Source: CAVQMC01 sp963713505 (GTDB taxonomy: Bacteria; Bacteroidota; Ignavibacteria; Ignavibacteriales; Ignavibacteriaceae). Taken from it: DNA of 64,000 bases. Positions within the stretch are counted from its first letter, which is position 1. Each line of letters starts with the position of its first letter. Shown here piece after piece: positions 19,283 through 29,847 of the stretch. The translations under genes and the position numbers were made by a program. Location of the stretch: NCBI GenBank assembly GCA_963713505.1, contig CAVQMC010000027.1, positions 124,001 through 188,000 of the forward strand, written 5' to 3'. The notes beneath the pieces are model-generated. The model was given only the letters and a program-made list of their open reading frames with translations. It did no database searches and was not told where the DNA came from.

Positions 19283-19318
19283 TTCAATTGCCATCAGCTT
19301 TAGCTGACGGATATAAGA
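19283..19318. repeat. 36-nt dispersed repeat with CAGCTTTAGCTG core, copy 2
   Basis: Identical to 15259-15294. Here it lies between convergent gene ends, and is followed at 19329-19343 by a second small palindrome (ACGGCTTTAGCCGC) with the same CTTTAG centre, suggesting a composite element. Confidence 0.85.
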
Positions 19319-19416
19319 AAGGAAACAAAAACGGCTTTAGCCGCATTTAGAAAATTGTTTGAAGTATAACTATAATAAATGTCAGAAGTTTATTTTAAAA
19401 TGAAATCTAAAAATTC

Positions 19417-20232
19417 TTAATTTTCATTTTCCGGTTCAAATTCCCTGTCAATTAACCCGGTATTTATTTGAATAGAACTCACTCTGAAATCCAAAGTTTG
19501 GTTTGCAACGGTTTCTTTTATTCTGAATGGATATTTAACTCCGTCAACATCTCTGAAATCATATAAATAAGTATCCTGTATAAAAGTGCCCTGCATACTA
19601 GTTACATATTTGGATTCTTTTAATTTTAATCCTGTTTCAGTATCGTAATATTGATACCATGGCGAACCGGAAGGCAGATCCAACTCAACTTTATACGCAT
19701 CTTTTCCGTTTACTTTTTCAATGCCTAAAAGTTTTGTTGTAATTTTAAAATGATCAAGATCGAGAATTAAATTCATGGTAGCTTCATATTTTAACTTTTC
19801 CAATTCCGAACCGGTAATATCTATAGTTTTTTCACCGACAATAATTTTTCCTTCTTTCCCGTTAAAATATAGTTTTTGATCCATTGCTCCGGCTTTTATA
19901 ACCTGCTTTAGTTTATTTGGAACTTTCTGGTAAATGATCATTGTAACATTCACGCCCTGAACTTTTCCTCTCATTATTGTTACCCTGTCATTCACGCTTC
20001 TTAAATTTTTTCTGCCTCCGATTGAATCTATATAAGTTTGAATAACTTCTTTTGCAGTTAATCCTTTTGGCGCTGGTAAAATTGTAGAGTCAACATTTAA
20101 TTGATCATTTTTAATAACAGTTGTATCGTTTTTTGTCCCGGTTGAATCCTGAAAAAAAGAATTTTCCGCATATAGATTAAAAAATGACAGTAAGAATACG
20201 ATAATTAAATAAGAGAAAAGTTTTGATTTCAT
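19417..20232 (-). CDS. Secreted LolA-like / outer-membrane lipoprotein-sorting-type protein
   Basis: 271 residues with a signal peptide (MKSKLFSYLIIVFLLSFFNLYAE). A Ser/Thr/Asp-rich linker to about 55 leads to LTAKEVIQTYIDSIGGRKNL, then repeated antiparallel strands (VTIMRGKVQGVNVTMIIYQK, KLKQVIKAGAMDQKLYFNG, YQYYDTETGLKLKES, VDGVKYPFRIKETV). This arrangement is that of LolA/LppX-like half-barrels that bind lipid or acyl chains, and is also found at the C-terminus of some M16 peptidases in this group. No metal-binding HXXEH is present. Precise cargo unknown. Single gene, convergent with the receptor unit. Confidence 0.7.
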   Translation of the reverse strand: MKSKLFSYLIIVFLLSFFNLYAENSFFQDSTGTKNDTTVIKNDQLNVDSTILPAPKGLTAKEVIQTYIDSIGGRKNLRSVNDRVTIMRGKVQGVNVTMIIYQKVPNKLKQVIKAGAMDQKLYFNGKEGKIIVGEKTIDITGSELEKLKYEATMNLILDLDHFKITTKLLGIEKVNGKDAYKVELDLPSGSPWYQYYDTETGLKLKESKYVTSMQGTFIQDTYLYDFRDVDGVKYPFRIKETVANQTLDFRVSSIQINTGLIDREFEPENEN

Positions 20233-20415
20233 TTTAGTTCCTGCGTAATTTTCAATTAATTACAGTTTAATATAATTATTATACTTTTCTTTATGAATAT
20301 TTTTAAGAATATTCTGTTAAATTTTTGCAAAATTAAGTGACCTGCTGGGTTGTTAAATTATCTATAATATTTTAGCTTTTGTATACAACAAAAATAATTT
20401 TATATAAATAAACCG

Positions 20416-21774
20416 ATGCATAAAATATTTCTCGTAGGAGCGGGGAAAACCTCAACGTATTTAATTGAATATCTTCTAAATCACGCAGAAAAAGAAAACT
20501 TGTTTTTAACTGTCGGAGATTATTATTTAGAAGCAGCCGAACAAAAAGTTAAAAATCATCCCCGCAGTAAAGCGATAAGGTTCGACGTTAACGATAAAAA
20601 ACAAAGAGAATTAGAAATTTCAAAAGCAGATCTTGTAATTTCATTCCTTCCGCCTACAATGCATTTGAATGTTGCAAAAGACTGTGTAAAATTTAAATCC
20701 CATTTGGTAACCGCGTCTTATGTTTCTTCTGAAATGAAAGAACTAAATGATAAAGTTAAAAAAGCAGATTTAATCTTTTTGAATGAAATGGGTTTAGATC
20801 CGGGTATCGATCATATGGATGCAGTTAGATTAATTACAAAGATAAAAAGCGAAGGCGGAAATATAATTTCGTTTAAATCATTCGGCAGCGGATTAATTAC
20901 TCCCGAAAGTAAACAGAATCCCTGGAAATATAAATTTACCTGGAGTCCGGTGAATGTTGTTTTAGCCGGTCAGCATGGTGCAAAATATATTGAAGATTCA
21001 AACTTAAAAATGGTTCCTTACAGCAGAATTTTTATGGATCCGAAGAAAATTAAAATTCCCGGTTTAGGTGAATTTGAAGCTTATCCGAATAGGGATTCTA
21101 TACATTACCAGGAAATTTACGGATTGCAAGATATTCCGAATTTTTACAGAGCTACTTTAAGAAATATCGGTTATTCAAAAGCATGGAATTTATTAATTAA
21201 AATCGGTTTAACTGATGATTCATATAAAATTGAAGATTCCGAAGATTTAACTTACCGCGACTGGGTTTTATCATATCTTCCTAACAGAAACGGTAAAGCT
21301 CCGGCGGAAGCACTTGCAGAATTTTTAGAAATTCCAAGCGAAGGGACATTAATGAAAAAATTATTGTGGCTGGGAATTTTAAGTGACGAGAAAATACATT
21401 TAAATAATGCTTCGCCTGCGGAAATCCTATTAAATATTCTGGAAAAAAAGTGGAGATTTAATGAAAAAGATAAGGATATGGTAATTCTCCAAACGGAAAT
21501 AGAATATGAATTGGATGATAAAATCAAAAAAGTAACTTCAACAATGGTTGTAACGGGAAAAGATCATAATCATACTGCTATGGCAAAAACTGTTGGTCTG
21601 CCGGTTGCAATTGGAGTAAAATATATTTTAAATAACCGGATAAGTGAAAGGGGAATTGTTATTCCTATACATAAAGAAATTTATGAACCTGCATTAAAAG
21701 AATTGAGCAGAAATAATATAAAATTTGAAGAAACTGTAACCGAAGTGAAACCGAAAAAAAGAAATGCAGTTTAA
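20416..21774 (+). CDS. Saccharopine dehydrogenase (C-terminal LKR/SDH half, LYS9-like)
   Basis: Interconverts saccharopine with 2-aminoadipate semialdehyde and glutamate, NAD(P)-dependent. 452 residues. The Rossmann motif is FLVGAGKTSTYLIEYLL at about 5-21 (GxGxxxxY form), followed by ADLVISFLPPTMH and NEMGLDPGIDHMDAVRLI, which are characteristic of saccharopine reductase. The C-terminal domain includes SFGSGLITPESKQNPWKYKFTWSP (by position about 156-180) and HTAMAKTVGLPVAIG near the end. It is convergent with the gene for the lysine-ketoglutarate reductase half at 21919-23284, the other part of the same pathway. Whether the flux is lysine breakdown or synthesis cannot be decided here. Confidence 0.92.
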   Translation: MHKIFLVGAGKTSTYLIEYLLNHAEKENLFLTVGDYYLEAAEQKVKNHPRSKAIRFDVNDKKQRELEISKADLVISFLPPTMHLNVAKDCVKFKSHLVTASYVSSEMKELNDKVKKADLIFLNEMGLDPGIDHMDAVRLITKIKSEGGNIISFKSFGSGLITPESKQNPWKYKFTWSPVNVVLAGQHGAKYIEDSNLKMVPYSRIFMDPKKIKIPGLGEFEAYPNRDSIHYQEIYGLQDIPNFYRATLRNIGYSKAWNLLIKIGLTDDSYKIEDSEDLTYRDWVLSYLPNRNGKAPAEALAEFLEIPSEGTLMKKLLWLGILSDEKIHLNNASPAEILLNILEKKWRFNEKDKDMVILQTEIEYELDDKIKKVTSTMVVTGKDHNHTAMAKTVGLPVAIGVKYILNNRISERGIVIPIHKEIYEPALKELSRNNIKFEETVTEVKPKKRNAV

Positions 21775-21918
21775 TTAATTTTAACTCTTTCTAATTTTAT
21801 TAGTAAAAAACCATTAAGCAATTAAAAAATTTTATCATCACTCAACTAACCATTGACAATTAACAATTTTCTCCATTTCCCATCTTCCATTTCCCATTTT
21901 ACATTTATTCCCCAACCT

Positions 21919-23284
21919 TCAACTTGAATAACTTATATAACTCTTCATATAAAAATATTCATCGGTAAATTCACCTTTCCATAAAATCACAGCTCTTTTT
22001 ATTTCCGGCGGCAAACCGGATTCTTCCAAAGAACCTTTATAATTTGCTTTTATAATTGCATTTAAAAGTGGGGAAAGATCATCACAAAATTGTCTTGATG
22101 CATCTTCCGAAAATTCGCACGGAAGATTTGTAACTGCCATTACAGCAACACCTTCACCTTCAAATCCGTCTCTAATTGTTTCACTTAAAGGATTATAAAT
22201 ATAAACCGGGTTGTCAATCCAGGTTTCTTTGGAAAATTCAATTGAACCGTTCGGATCGCAGGTAATATCTCCAATTGCAATTAAAGTTTTATTTTTACTG
22301 AAAATATCTTTCATTAATACATTAGTTAAACTTCTTGGAAATTTCGGCATCCATAAAATACAGTTCATTAATAAAGTTGTGTATGTAAGTATTTTATCCA
22401 GATTTGATTCATACAAATGCGGATTATGCAGATAATGCTGTTTTCTTTCTGTATAAGTTAATTTTTTATGCTCGGAGATATTTATAGCTTCTCCGGCGAT
22501 TGGTCTGTACATTTCCGTAATTCTTAAAATTAGTTTGTATACTTTTTTTCTTGAACCGTTTTTATAAACTTCTTCTAATTGATCTAATTTTATTTCTTCA
22601 ACAGGAAGAAGATCATAAATTTCCTGTGCGCCGTGACTTGTTTTTCCTTTTCCTAAAAAAACCGTAATAACCGGAGGAATATTTTGCGGGGTTCCTTTCT
22701 TTTTTATTTCTTCTCCGGCTTTACTTATAATATTTTTTATCTCCTGCAGATCTTCACCTTCAATTGCCTGGGGAATTTTTTCAAAAGGATTTTTGATTCC
22801 TTTTATTTTCAATCTTTGTCCCAAAGTCCATAAAGTATCAACCATTCCGGCATAACCGGCATTGTAAGTAAAGGCATTTATCAAACGATGATGATTTTCA
22901 TCTCTGATTAATTCGTAATCGATTATAGTAGTTTCTTTATTTACAAAATCTTTCAACATGTCACGGTTTTTAATTTGTCCTTTGTGAGTATGCGAAAAAA
23001 GATAATACGCTTTTCGCGGCAAAATTCTTTTAACCGGAATTTCTTTTAATCCGAAAATTATATTACAGCCGGAAAGATCTTCGGAAATTACTGCTCCTGC
23101 TTTTTTATATTTTTCATCAGGGAAAGCTCTTTTAATTTCCCCGGTCTTTAGGATTTTTTGAAGGCTGTACAATTAATTTAAATCCTGAAGCAACCATTTC
23201 TTTAGCTTTATCAGGAGTAATCGCAACGCGCCGTTCTCCTTTTTTACTTAATGATTCTCTCAGTATTCCGATTGTGTTTTTCAT
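21919..23284 (-). CDS. Lysine-ketoglutarate reductase (N-terminal LKR/SDH half), one frameshift
   Basis: Condenses lysine and 2-oxoglutarate to saccharopine. Start chosen at ATG 23284: MKNTIGILRESLSKKGERRV is the canonical beginning of the AlaDH/PNT N-terminal domain, then AITPDKAKEM and FKLIVQPSK. At about 23150 the frame shifts in an A-run; the second frame goes on with GEIKRAFPDEKYKKAGAVIS, AYYLFSHTHKGQ and NAFTYNAGYAGMVDTLW. It ends with the catalytic-region motifs GDITCDPNGSIEF and FEGEGVAVMAVTNLPCEF. About 454 residues joined, matching the N-terminal half of animal/plant bifunctional enzymes. Tail-to-tail with saccharopine dehydrogenase, 144 bp between stops. Confidence 0.9.
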
Positions 23285-23522
23285 TGTTACTCAGATTTAT
23301 CGACAATTAGACATTTATACAAAATTTAGATACCAATATAAAAATTGAAGGAAGAAAATAAGAATTTTAGCTTTTTCAAGTGATTTTGCACTCTCCATTT
23401 ATCTCAAAAAATATCCATTTATTAGCAGTTTTCGATAGGAAGTGTAATTAAATTTCAGGTCTTTTACTTTTTCGTTATTATTGAACAACAAATTTCCATT
23501 TTTTCAAAAATTTCAGTATTAA

Positions 23523-25937
23523 ATGAAAACAATTTTCTCTTTTATCTTTTTTATTCTGTTCTTATTAAATGCCTCAGCTCAAAATTATTTTGTTCACGGA
23601 AATGTTGTTGATAACAAAACCGGGGAGCCTTTAGCTTTTGCAAATATCAGAGTTGATGGAACAACTTACGGAACTTCTGCAAATAAAAACGGCAAGTTCG
23701 AATTAAAATTGAAAAAGAATTCATACAAACTTATAACGTCTTTCATTGGTTATGTATCCGATACGATATCAATTAATCTAAATAATAACATCAGCGGAAT
23801 AAATTTTAGGTTAAATAAAACCAGTATAAATTTGCCGGAAGTTACAGTGCTACCGGGAAGAAATCCAGCCTTGGCAATTATTGAAAAAGCAATAGAAGAA
23901 AAAAACAAAAGAAACAAAAAACTTTTAAGTTATGAATACGAAGCTTATACAAAAGGAATTATTAGAACTCAAAATGATATTCAAGCCGGAAAAAACAGCA
24001 TTGGAATTGGTGTTGGTGTAAACGATACAGCCAAATTAAAAATAAACGGAATTCTGGAAAATGTGAGCAAAGGTTATTTTGAAAAACCGAATCAGCATAA
24101 AGAAATAATTTTAGCAAGGAAACAAACGGCAAACTTTCCGCCTTCTATAAATATTTTAACAGGAGGAAGATTAATACAAAACTTTTATGAAAACGATATA
24201 AACTTTTTAGGAACCGATCTTCCCGGACCTTTATCCGACGATGCTCTTGATTATTATGATTACTTCCTGCAGAAAACTCTGGCTATAAATGATAAAACTG
24301 TTTATCAAATTTATATTTCTCCTCTAGATAAAGCCGATCCTGGTTTTATCGGCGATATTTATATCACTTCTCCGGATTATGCATTAATAAAAGTTGATCT
24401 TAATTTAAACAGGGCCGCAAATGTCGGCGGAATTTTCGATACAATAAATGTTTTTCAGCAGTTCTCTATGTTCAGCGATTCCATTTACATGCCGGTTGAT
24501 TATCATCTTTTTGCCGATGCAAATTATTTAAATATTGCAAGGTTTGGATTTGAGCTGAGCACAGTTTTATATGATTATAAAATAAATCCAAAACTGAACA
24601 ATGATATTTTCAATAAAGCGATAATTACAGTAGTTCCTCAAGCAGATGAAAAAGATTCAACATTTTGGAAGAACACCACAACAATTCCAAATACAAAAGA
24701 AGAAACCAAAGCTTATAAAAGAATTGACAGCCTGGAAAATGTACCGCAGACATTCTGGGATAGATTTTCCTGGCTTTCCACACGAATAAATTTTTCCGAT
24801 AACTTTGCCGTAAGTGCGCCGCTCGCAATGTATCATTTTAATAGTATTGAAGGAAGTGCTCTAGATTTCGGTTTATTTTTGGATGATGCTTTTAAAGAAA
24901 GATTAAATTCGTCTTTACAGTTTTCTTATGGTTTTTCTGATAAAAGATTTAAAACAGATTTTAATACCGATTATCTGTTTGGTGATTACCGAACTTATAA
25001 ATTGAGTTTAAATGCATTTAATAAAATAAATGTTCTATTCGGTTCTTCAGAAAATTATAACGAATTAACGGCAACTGTTTTAGCACTCGTTTCCAAATAT
25101 GAATTCCGGGATTATTATTATTCAAAAGGATTTAACTTTGAAGCAAGCGGAGAAGTATTTCCAATTTTAAATTTATCTGCGGGATTTTCAAATCATACAG
25201 ACAACAATGCATATAACAATACAGAATTTTCTTTCTTTGCAAAGGATAAAAAATTCAGAGTTAATTCAAAAATTTATGAAACAAGAATAAATGCAGTTAA
25301 TGTAGGTTTTAAATTAGACTTCAGAGATTACATTGAAGACGGTCTTTACAGAAGAAGAACATCGCTCGGAAAATCTTATGTTATTTTTGAAGGAAATGTT
25401 GAAAACTCATCTAAAGCATTTTTAAAAAGCGGCATTGATTATACAACTTATGAATTAAAAACAAGAGGACATTTAAATACATTCAGATCCTCATCGTTGA
25501 ACTTTAGAATATTCGGTAAATATTCTACGGGAAAAATTCCTTACCAGATGCTTTATGCAATTCCGGGAAATATTGATTATTTAATGCAGAATTACACTTT
25601 CCGTACTTTGAATGTAAATGAAATGCTTGGTGATAGAGTACTTACGCTTAACCTGGAGCACAACTGGAGTGATGAATTATTCAGATTTTTGGGCGTGCCG
25701 GGATTAAAAGATTGGGAGATTCAACTTAACACTTTCTTTAATGCAGCTTATACGGATTTCAGCAGAGGAACAAAATTAATTTCACCGGTTAAGTTGAATG
25801 AATTTAAACATCCGTTTTACGAAATAGGCTTTGGTTTAGGACAGGTTTTAATTCCGCTTCAAATTGAATTTGCTTGGAAGTTAAATTATAGAGGACATAA
25901 TAATTTTAGAATAGGAATAAACACTTTTATATATTAA
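23523..25937 (+). CDS. DUF5686 outer-membrane protein with carboxypeptidase-regulatory-like domain
   Basis: 804 residues. Order: signal peptide (MKTIFSFIFFILFLLNASAQ); CarboxypepD_reg-like domain at about 23-110 (VHGNVVDNKTGEPLAFANIR, TSANKNGKFELKL, SFIGYVSD); a DUF5686-type region from VTVLPGRNPALAIIEKAIEEKNKR, with repeated strand/turn sequences; then a beta-barrel ending FRIGINTFIY with a terminal aromatic. The NPALAIIEKAI stretch is typical of DUF5686 proteins, common in Bacteroidota and of unknown role; it has no TonB-receptor plug. Monocistronic, with a terminator at 25965. Confidence 0.87.
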   Translation: MKTIFSFIFFILFLLNASAQNYFVHGNVVDNKTGEPLAFANIRVDGTTYGTSANKNGKFELKLKKNSYKLITSFIGYVSDTISINLNNNISGINFRLNKTSINLPEVTVLPGRNPALAIIEKAIEEKNKRNKKLLSYEYEAYTKGIIRTQNDIQAGKNSIGIGVGVNDTAKLKINGILENVSKGYFEKPNQHKEIILARKQTANFPPSINILTGGRLIQNFYENDINFLGTDLPGPLSDDALDYYDYFLQKTLAINDKTVYQIYISPLDKADPGFIGDIYITSPDYALIKVDLNLNRAANVGGIFDTINVFQQFSMFSDSIYMPVDYHLFADANYLNIARFGFELSTVLYDYKINPKLNNDIFNKAIITVVPQADEKDSTFWKNTTTIPNTKEETKAYKRIDSLENVPQTFWDRFSWLSTRINFSDNFAVSAPLAMYHFNSIEGSALDFGLFLDDAFKERLNSSLQFSYGFSDKRFKTDFNTDYLFGDYRTYKLSLNAFNKINVLFGSSENYNELTATVLALVSKYEFRDYYYSKGFNFEASGEVFPILNLSAGFSNHTDNNAYNNTEFSFFAKDKKFRVNSKIYETRINAVNVGFKLDFRDYIEDGLYRRRTSLGKSYVIFEGNVENSSKAFLKSGIDYTTYELKTRGHLNTFRSSSLNFRIFGKYSTGKIPYQMLYAIPGNIDYLMQNYTFRTLNVNEMLGDRVLTLNLEHNWSDELFRFLGVPGLKDWEIQLNTFFNAAYTDFSRGTKLISPVKLNEFKHPFYEIGFGLGQVLIPLQIEFAWKLNYRGHNNFRIGINTFIY

Positions 25938-25964
25938 GAGTTTTTCTCTCCCCATCATAAAGAG

Positions 25965-25995
25965 TGCGGAGTTTTATTAAGCTCCGCATTTTTTT
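25965..25995 (+). terminator. Terminator of the DUF5686 gene
   Basis: TGCGGAG (25965-25971) pairs with CTCCGCA (25982-25988), 10-nt loop, followed by seven T. Clear intrinsic terminator 28 bp after the stop codon. Confidence 0.85.
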
Positions 25996-26061
25996 AAATT
26001 CTATTTTGATTATTATGATTTTTGCTTCTAATAAATATTACAAATAAAAACTTAATTAAAG

Positions 26062-28388
26062 ATGAAAATTATATTTATAATAATATTAGCTGCCGGACTA
26101 TCATATTCTCAGATCTAATGGAACAATCACCGGAAAAATAATGGATGCTGATTCTAAGGAAATTTTGATAGGTGCAAACATTTTAATCAACGGAACAAAC
26201 TCCGGTGCAGCGACAGATGAAAATGGAATCTTATACAATTAAAAATTTATCTGTAGGGACTTATTCTGTCAGAGTTTCGTACATCGGTTATATTACCAAA
26301 ACAGTTTCTGATGTAGTTGTTAAAACGGGAAGGCCGACAATTTTAAATGTAGAACTAAAACCTCAGGTTTTACAAACTAATGAAGTTGTTGTCACTTCCG
26401 GATACTTTTCTGATAATCAAAGAACGCTTCCCAGCGTAATAGGTCTTACCAAGGAAGAAATAAGAAGATATCCAGGCGGTTTTGAAGACGTTGTAAGAAC
26501 AGTTTCTACTTTGCCGGGAGTTGCAATAAACACCTCAGGCGGCAGAAACGACTTGCTTGTAAGAGGCGGAGGTCCCTCGGAAAATCTTTATGTAATAAAT
26601 AATATAGAAGTTCCGAATATTAATCATTTCGGTTCGCAGGGTTTAAGCAGCGGAAGTTTAAGTTTTATAAATCTGGATTTTGTTGAAAATGTAAATTTTT
26701 CAACAGGGGGTTTTGGAGCACAGTACGGCGATAAAATGTCTTCCGTTTTATCTTTGAAAATGGCGCAGGGAAGGAGCGACAGAATAGGAGCTAAAGGATT
26801 AATTTCTGCAACTCAATATGGTTTTGATGTTGAAGGACCGGTAACCGGCAACGGTAATTTTATATTCTCGGCAAGAAAAAGTTATCTCGATTTAATTTTT
26901 AAAGCTGCAGGATTAGCGTTTATTCCTGTTTATACGGATTATAATTTTATTTTTAATTATGATCTTGATAAAAATGATAGATTGTTTGTAATTGGTTTAG
27001 CCGCAGTTGACAATGTTGACAGGAATTTGAGCTCACTCAAAGAAAGAATACAAAATGAAAGTCTTTTGGACAACACACAAAATCAATATATAACTGGAGT
27101 TAATTACAGAAGAATTCATAAAAACGGGTATTCGGATCTCACTTTAAATGCGAATATTTATAAGTATAAATTCAGTCAGATTGATAGGAATAATGTAAAA
27201 TATTTTAGCAGCAACGCCGATGAAGTTGAGTATGGAATTAAAGCACAAAGATTTATGAGTCTTGGAAAAAATGTGAATATAGTTTTTGGTGCATTAGCAA
27301 AATTGAAACAAAATAAAAACTTCACTGCTTTTGCAGATACAATTTATAACAGCAGCGGACAAAGAATCGCAATTAACGATTTATCAATTCCGCAGAGAAC
27401 AGATGTAAATCTATGGAATAAAAAATTTGCTGCATTTTTAGAAAACGAAATTAATCTAACCGGAAATATATATTTAAATCTTGGGGTTAGAAGCGATTAT
27501 TATACTTCGTTGAATAAATCATTTTATATCGCTCCAAGATTAACTATACAGTATAAACTGAATGAAAAAAATTCTTTAAAGTTTAGTTACGGAACTTATT
27601 ATCAATCACCTTCGGAAGTCTGGCTTGTAAATGATTTTAACAGAAATCTTAAAGCTTTAAGAAACGATATGTTTATTGTTGGATACGATTATTTAATTCA
27701 AAAAGATCTAAGATTAACCGTAGAATCATATCTTAAAAATTATAAAAATCTGCCGACAGGAATTGTCCCGGGAGTTACCGATTATTTAGTGATTTCAAAT
27801 ATCGGCGGAACTTTCGGCGGGAGACAGGATGATTTTCAATCGTTTGGATATTTTGATCTTGTCTCTTCTGCGACCGGCAAAGCTTACGGAGCAGAAATAA
27901 ATATTCAGAAAAAATATTCCGATATTCCTTTTTACGGACAGGCCAGTTTAAGTTATGGCAAAAGTGAATTAACTGCATTTAACGGAAAAACTTATCCTAA
28001 TCAATTCGATCAAAGATTTATTTTTAATTTATACGCCGGTTATAAAATTAATGAAGATTGGGAAGTCAGCGGGAAATTCAGATATTTTACCGGTGTTCCT
28101 TATACGCCGATTTATAAACCTTCGGAAAATCCTGTTAATCCGGGATTAATAAAAAATGTTCCGGCTGAATATTTAACAGCAAGACTGCAACCTGCTCATC
28201 ATTTGGATTTAAGGGTTGATAGGTATTTCTATTTCAGCAGCTGGACACTAACTGTTTTTGTCGATGTTCAGAATGTTTATAATTATAAAATTCCTCAAAA
28301 GCCGCAGTATGATTTCTGGAAAGATGAAATTATTAATTCCGGTCAGATTGGAGTTCTTCCTTCAATTGGTGTAAGTGCGGAGTTTTGA
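26062..28388 (+). CDS. TonB-dependent receptor with carboxypeptidase-regulatory-like domain (two frameshifts)
   Basis: Outer-membrane transporter, about 775 residues when joined. ATG at 26062 gives a signal peptide (MKIIFIIILAAGLSYSQ). Shifts at about 26110 and 26225 split the first domain, but the pieces read in order NGTITGKIMDADSKEILIGA, NILINGTNSGAATDENG and SYTIKNLSVGTYSVRVSYIGY, a standard CarboxypepD_reg domain. The plug follows: EEIRRYPGGFEDVVRTVSTL, LLVRGGGPSENLYVINNIEV and NVNFSTGGFGAQYGDKMSSVL. The barrel ends ASIGVSAEF-like (GVLPSIGVSAEF). Substrate unknown; no SusD or DUF4249 gene adjoins. It meets the next, opposite gene with 12 bp between stops. Confidence 0.9.
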
Positions 28389-28400
28389 ATAAAAATTTTT

Positions 28401-29498
28401 TTACTCACTTACTTCATAACCTAAAGTAAATAAATATCTTGTTGTGAATCCGAATATTGTCTCTCCGTTTAATCCAAAAACAGAATAAATCCCGGGAGAG
28501 AAATTTCCTATTTTTATTATACCCGGATAAATATCTGCCAGACAGAAATACTCTTTAACTCCGCTGAAAACTAAAGAAGCTAACAAAGAATTATTCCTAT
28601 CGTAAAAAACACCAAAGTGCCAGCTTGTTTCAATAGTTCTTTGTCTGAATTGCGGATCTACATCAACTAAATGTTTGCTGCGGAAGCCAAATCCTGCAGA
28701 AAAAGAATCAGTTTCGTTTAATTTTTTTGAAAGTCCTATAAGTGCTCCCATTCCGTATCTGTAGAATAATGAATAATCATCAGAAAAGGGGAGTTTCCAT
28801 TTCATTGCAAAATATTGTCCGGCATTTACTCTGCCGTTGGGAAGCGTGATTGAAGCCTGTAAAGACCAATCGGATAAATTTAATTCTTTACTGAAAAATT
28901 CGTTTATGGAATCGAAACTGAATAATACAATTCCACCTAAATCAAAAATATAAATATCCGAAACCTCATCAACGCTGTAGCCTTCATGAGGCCCGGTTTC
29001 CAATACCTCATTAAACAAATGCTGACTCATTAAAGTGACTGCGGAGAAAAGCCAGGGAACAGGGAAATCCCTCATTGCATACCATTCCTTCATTTTAGTA
29101 TACAGCATTCCGCCCCCTATTAAATGCTGCTGGTAATTTGGAATCCACTGCATAGTATTTTTTGTAAAACTAATTGGCAGAAATTCTGTGCGTAAAAATT
29201 TAGACCAGCCGTATCTATTAATTCTATCGAAAGGATCACCTAAATTATGAAGAACCTGATTTAACATTTCACCGTAATGAGGATCGCCAATTCTGTTGGA
29301 AACAGATTGAAGCTGTGTAATATCATATCCGCCGTTAATAAAAAGAGAAACAGGATTAAATAGAGCTTCGCTTCCGTAAGGTTTGTTTGTGTAGAAGTAA
29401 TTTTCCTGAGAGAATGATTTAAGATTAAATAAAAAGATAAATGCAAAAGCAGGCAAAAAAATTTTTTTTATAAAATGGAAAAACCCTTTATAATACAT
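28401..29498 (-). CDS. Hypothetical outer-membrane protein
   Basis: 365 residues, family not recognised. The N-terminus MYYKGFFHFIKKIFLPAFAFIFLFN...SFSQ is a signal peptide. The central part has helical stretches around QHLIGGGMLYTKMKEWYAM and FNEVLETGPHEGYSVDEVSDIYIFDLGG (by position about 160-195). The last half alternates strand and turn (AGFGFRSKHLVDVDP, WHFGVFYDRNNSLLASLVFSG) and ends LFTLGYEVSE. This is compatible with an outer-membrane barrel carrying a helical lid. The HEGYSVDE stretch is not a zinc motif that I recognise. Monocistronic. Confidence 0.55.
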   Translation of the reverse strand: MYYKGFFHFIKKIFLPAFAFIFLFNLKSFSQENYFYTNKPYGSEALFNPVSLFINGGYDITQLQSVSNRIGDPHYGEMLNQVLHNLGDPFDRINRYGWSKFLRTEFLPISFTKNTMQWIPNYQQHLIGGGMLYTKMKEWYAMRDFPVPWLFSAVTLMSQHLFNEVLETGPHEGYSVDEVSDIYIFDLGGIVLFSFDSINEFFSKELNLSDWSLQASITLPNGRVNAGQYFAMKWKLPFSDDYSLFYRYGMGALIGLSKKLNETDSFSAGFGFRSKHLVDVDPQFRQRTIETSWHFGVFYDRNNSLLASLVFSGVKEYFCLADIYPGIIKIGNFSPGIYSVFGLNGETIFGFTTRYLFTLGYEVSE

Positions 29499-29545
29499 GT
29501 CTTTTAATTTGAAGTGTAAACTTTTCTAATTTATTTAAAAAAGAA

Positions 29546-29567
29546 AAGCGCTCACAAAAGAGCGCTT
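29546..29567 (-). terminator. Terminator of the RRM gene
   Basis: AAGCGCTC (29546-29553) pairs perfectly with GAGCGCTT (29560-29567), loop of six. On the minus strand it is followed by TTTTCTTTTTT. Lies 29 bp past the RRM stop. Confidence 0.88.
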
Positions 29568-29595
29568 CGAGAAATGCAAGTTCTCCGAATATTTA

Positions 29596-29847
29596 TTAAA
29601 CTTTCGGTTTTGCTTCGCTTACAATAATATTGCGGCCTTTTAATTCCGCTCCATTAAGTGCTTGAATTGCTTTACTTGCTTCAGATTCGCTTTGCATTTC
29701 CACAAAGCCAAACCCTCTCGACCTACCGGTCTGACGATCGGTAATAACTTTGGCAGAAACCACTGTTCCATGAGGCTCAAAAGCTGCCTTTAATGTCTCA
29801 TCGTTTACTGCCCAGGGAAGACTCCCTACGAACAATTTGGTACTCAC
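29596..29847 (-). CDS. Small RRM-domain RNA-binding protein
   Basis: 83 residues, one complete RNA-recognition motif: RNP2 LFVGSLPW at 5-12 and RNP1 RGFGFVEM at about 45-52, with the beta1-alpha1-beta2-beta3-alpha2-beta4 order intact and a short tail (SEAKPKV). Bacterial RRM proteins of this kind are abundant in cyanobacteria and Bacteroidota/Chlorobiota; several are cold-induced or act as RNA chaperones, but that is family knowledge. The start ATG has AGAGGTAAG upstream (minus strand). A 200-bp gene-free leader precedes it and contains a small CGGTTT/AAACCG hairpin at about 29883-29898. Confidence 0.93.
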   Translation of the reverse strand: MSTKLFVGSLPWAVNDETLKAAFEPHGTVVSAKVITDRQTGRSRGFGFVEMQSESEASKAIQALNGAELKGRNIIVSEAKPKV

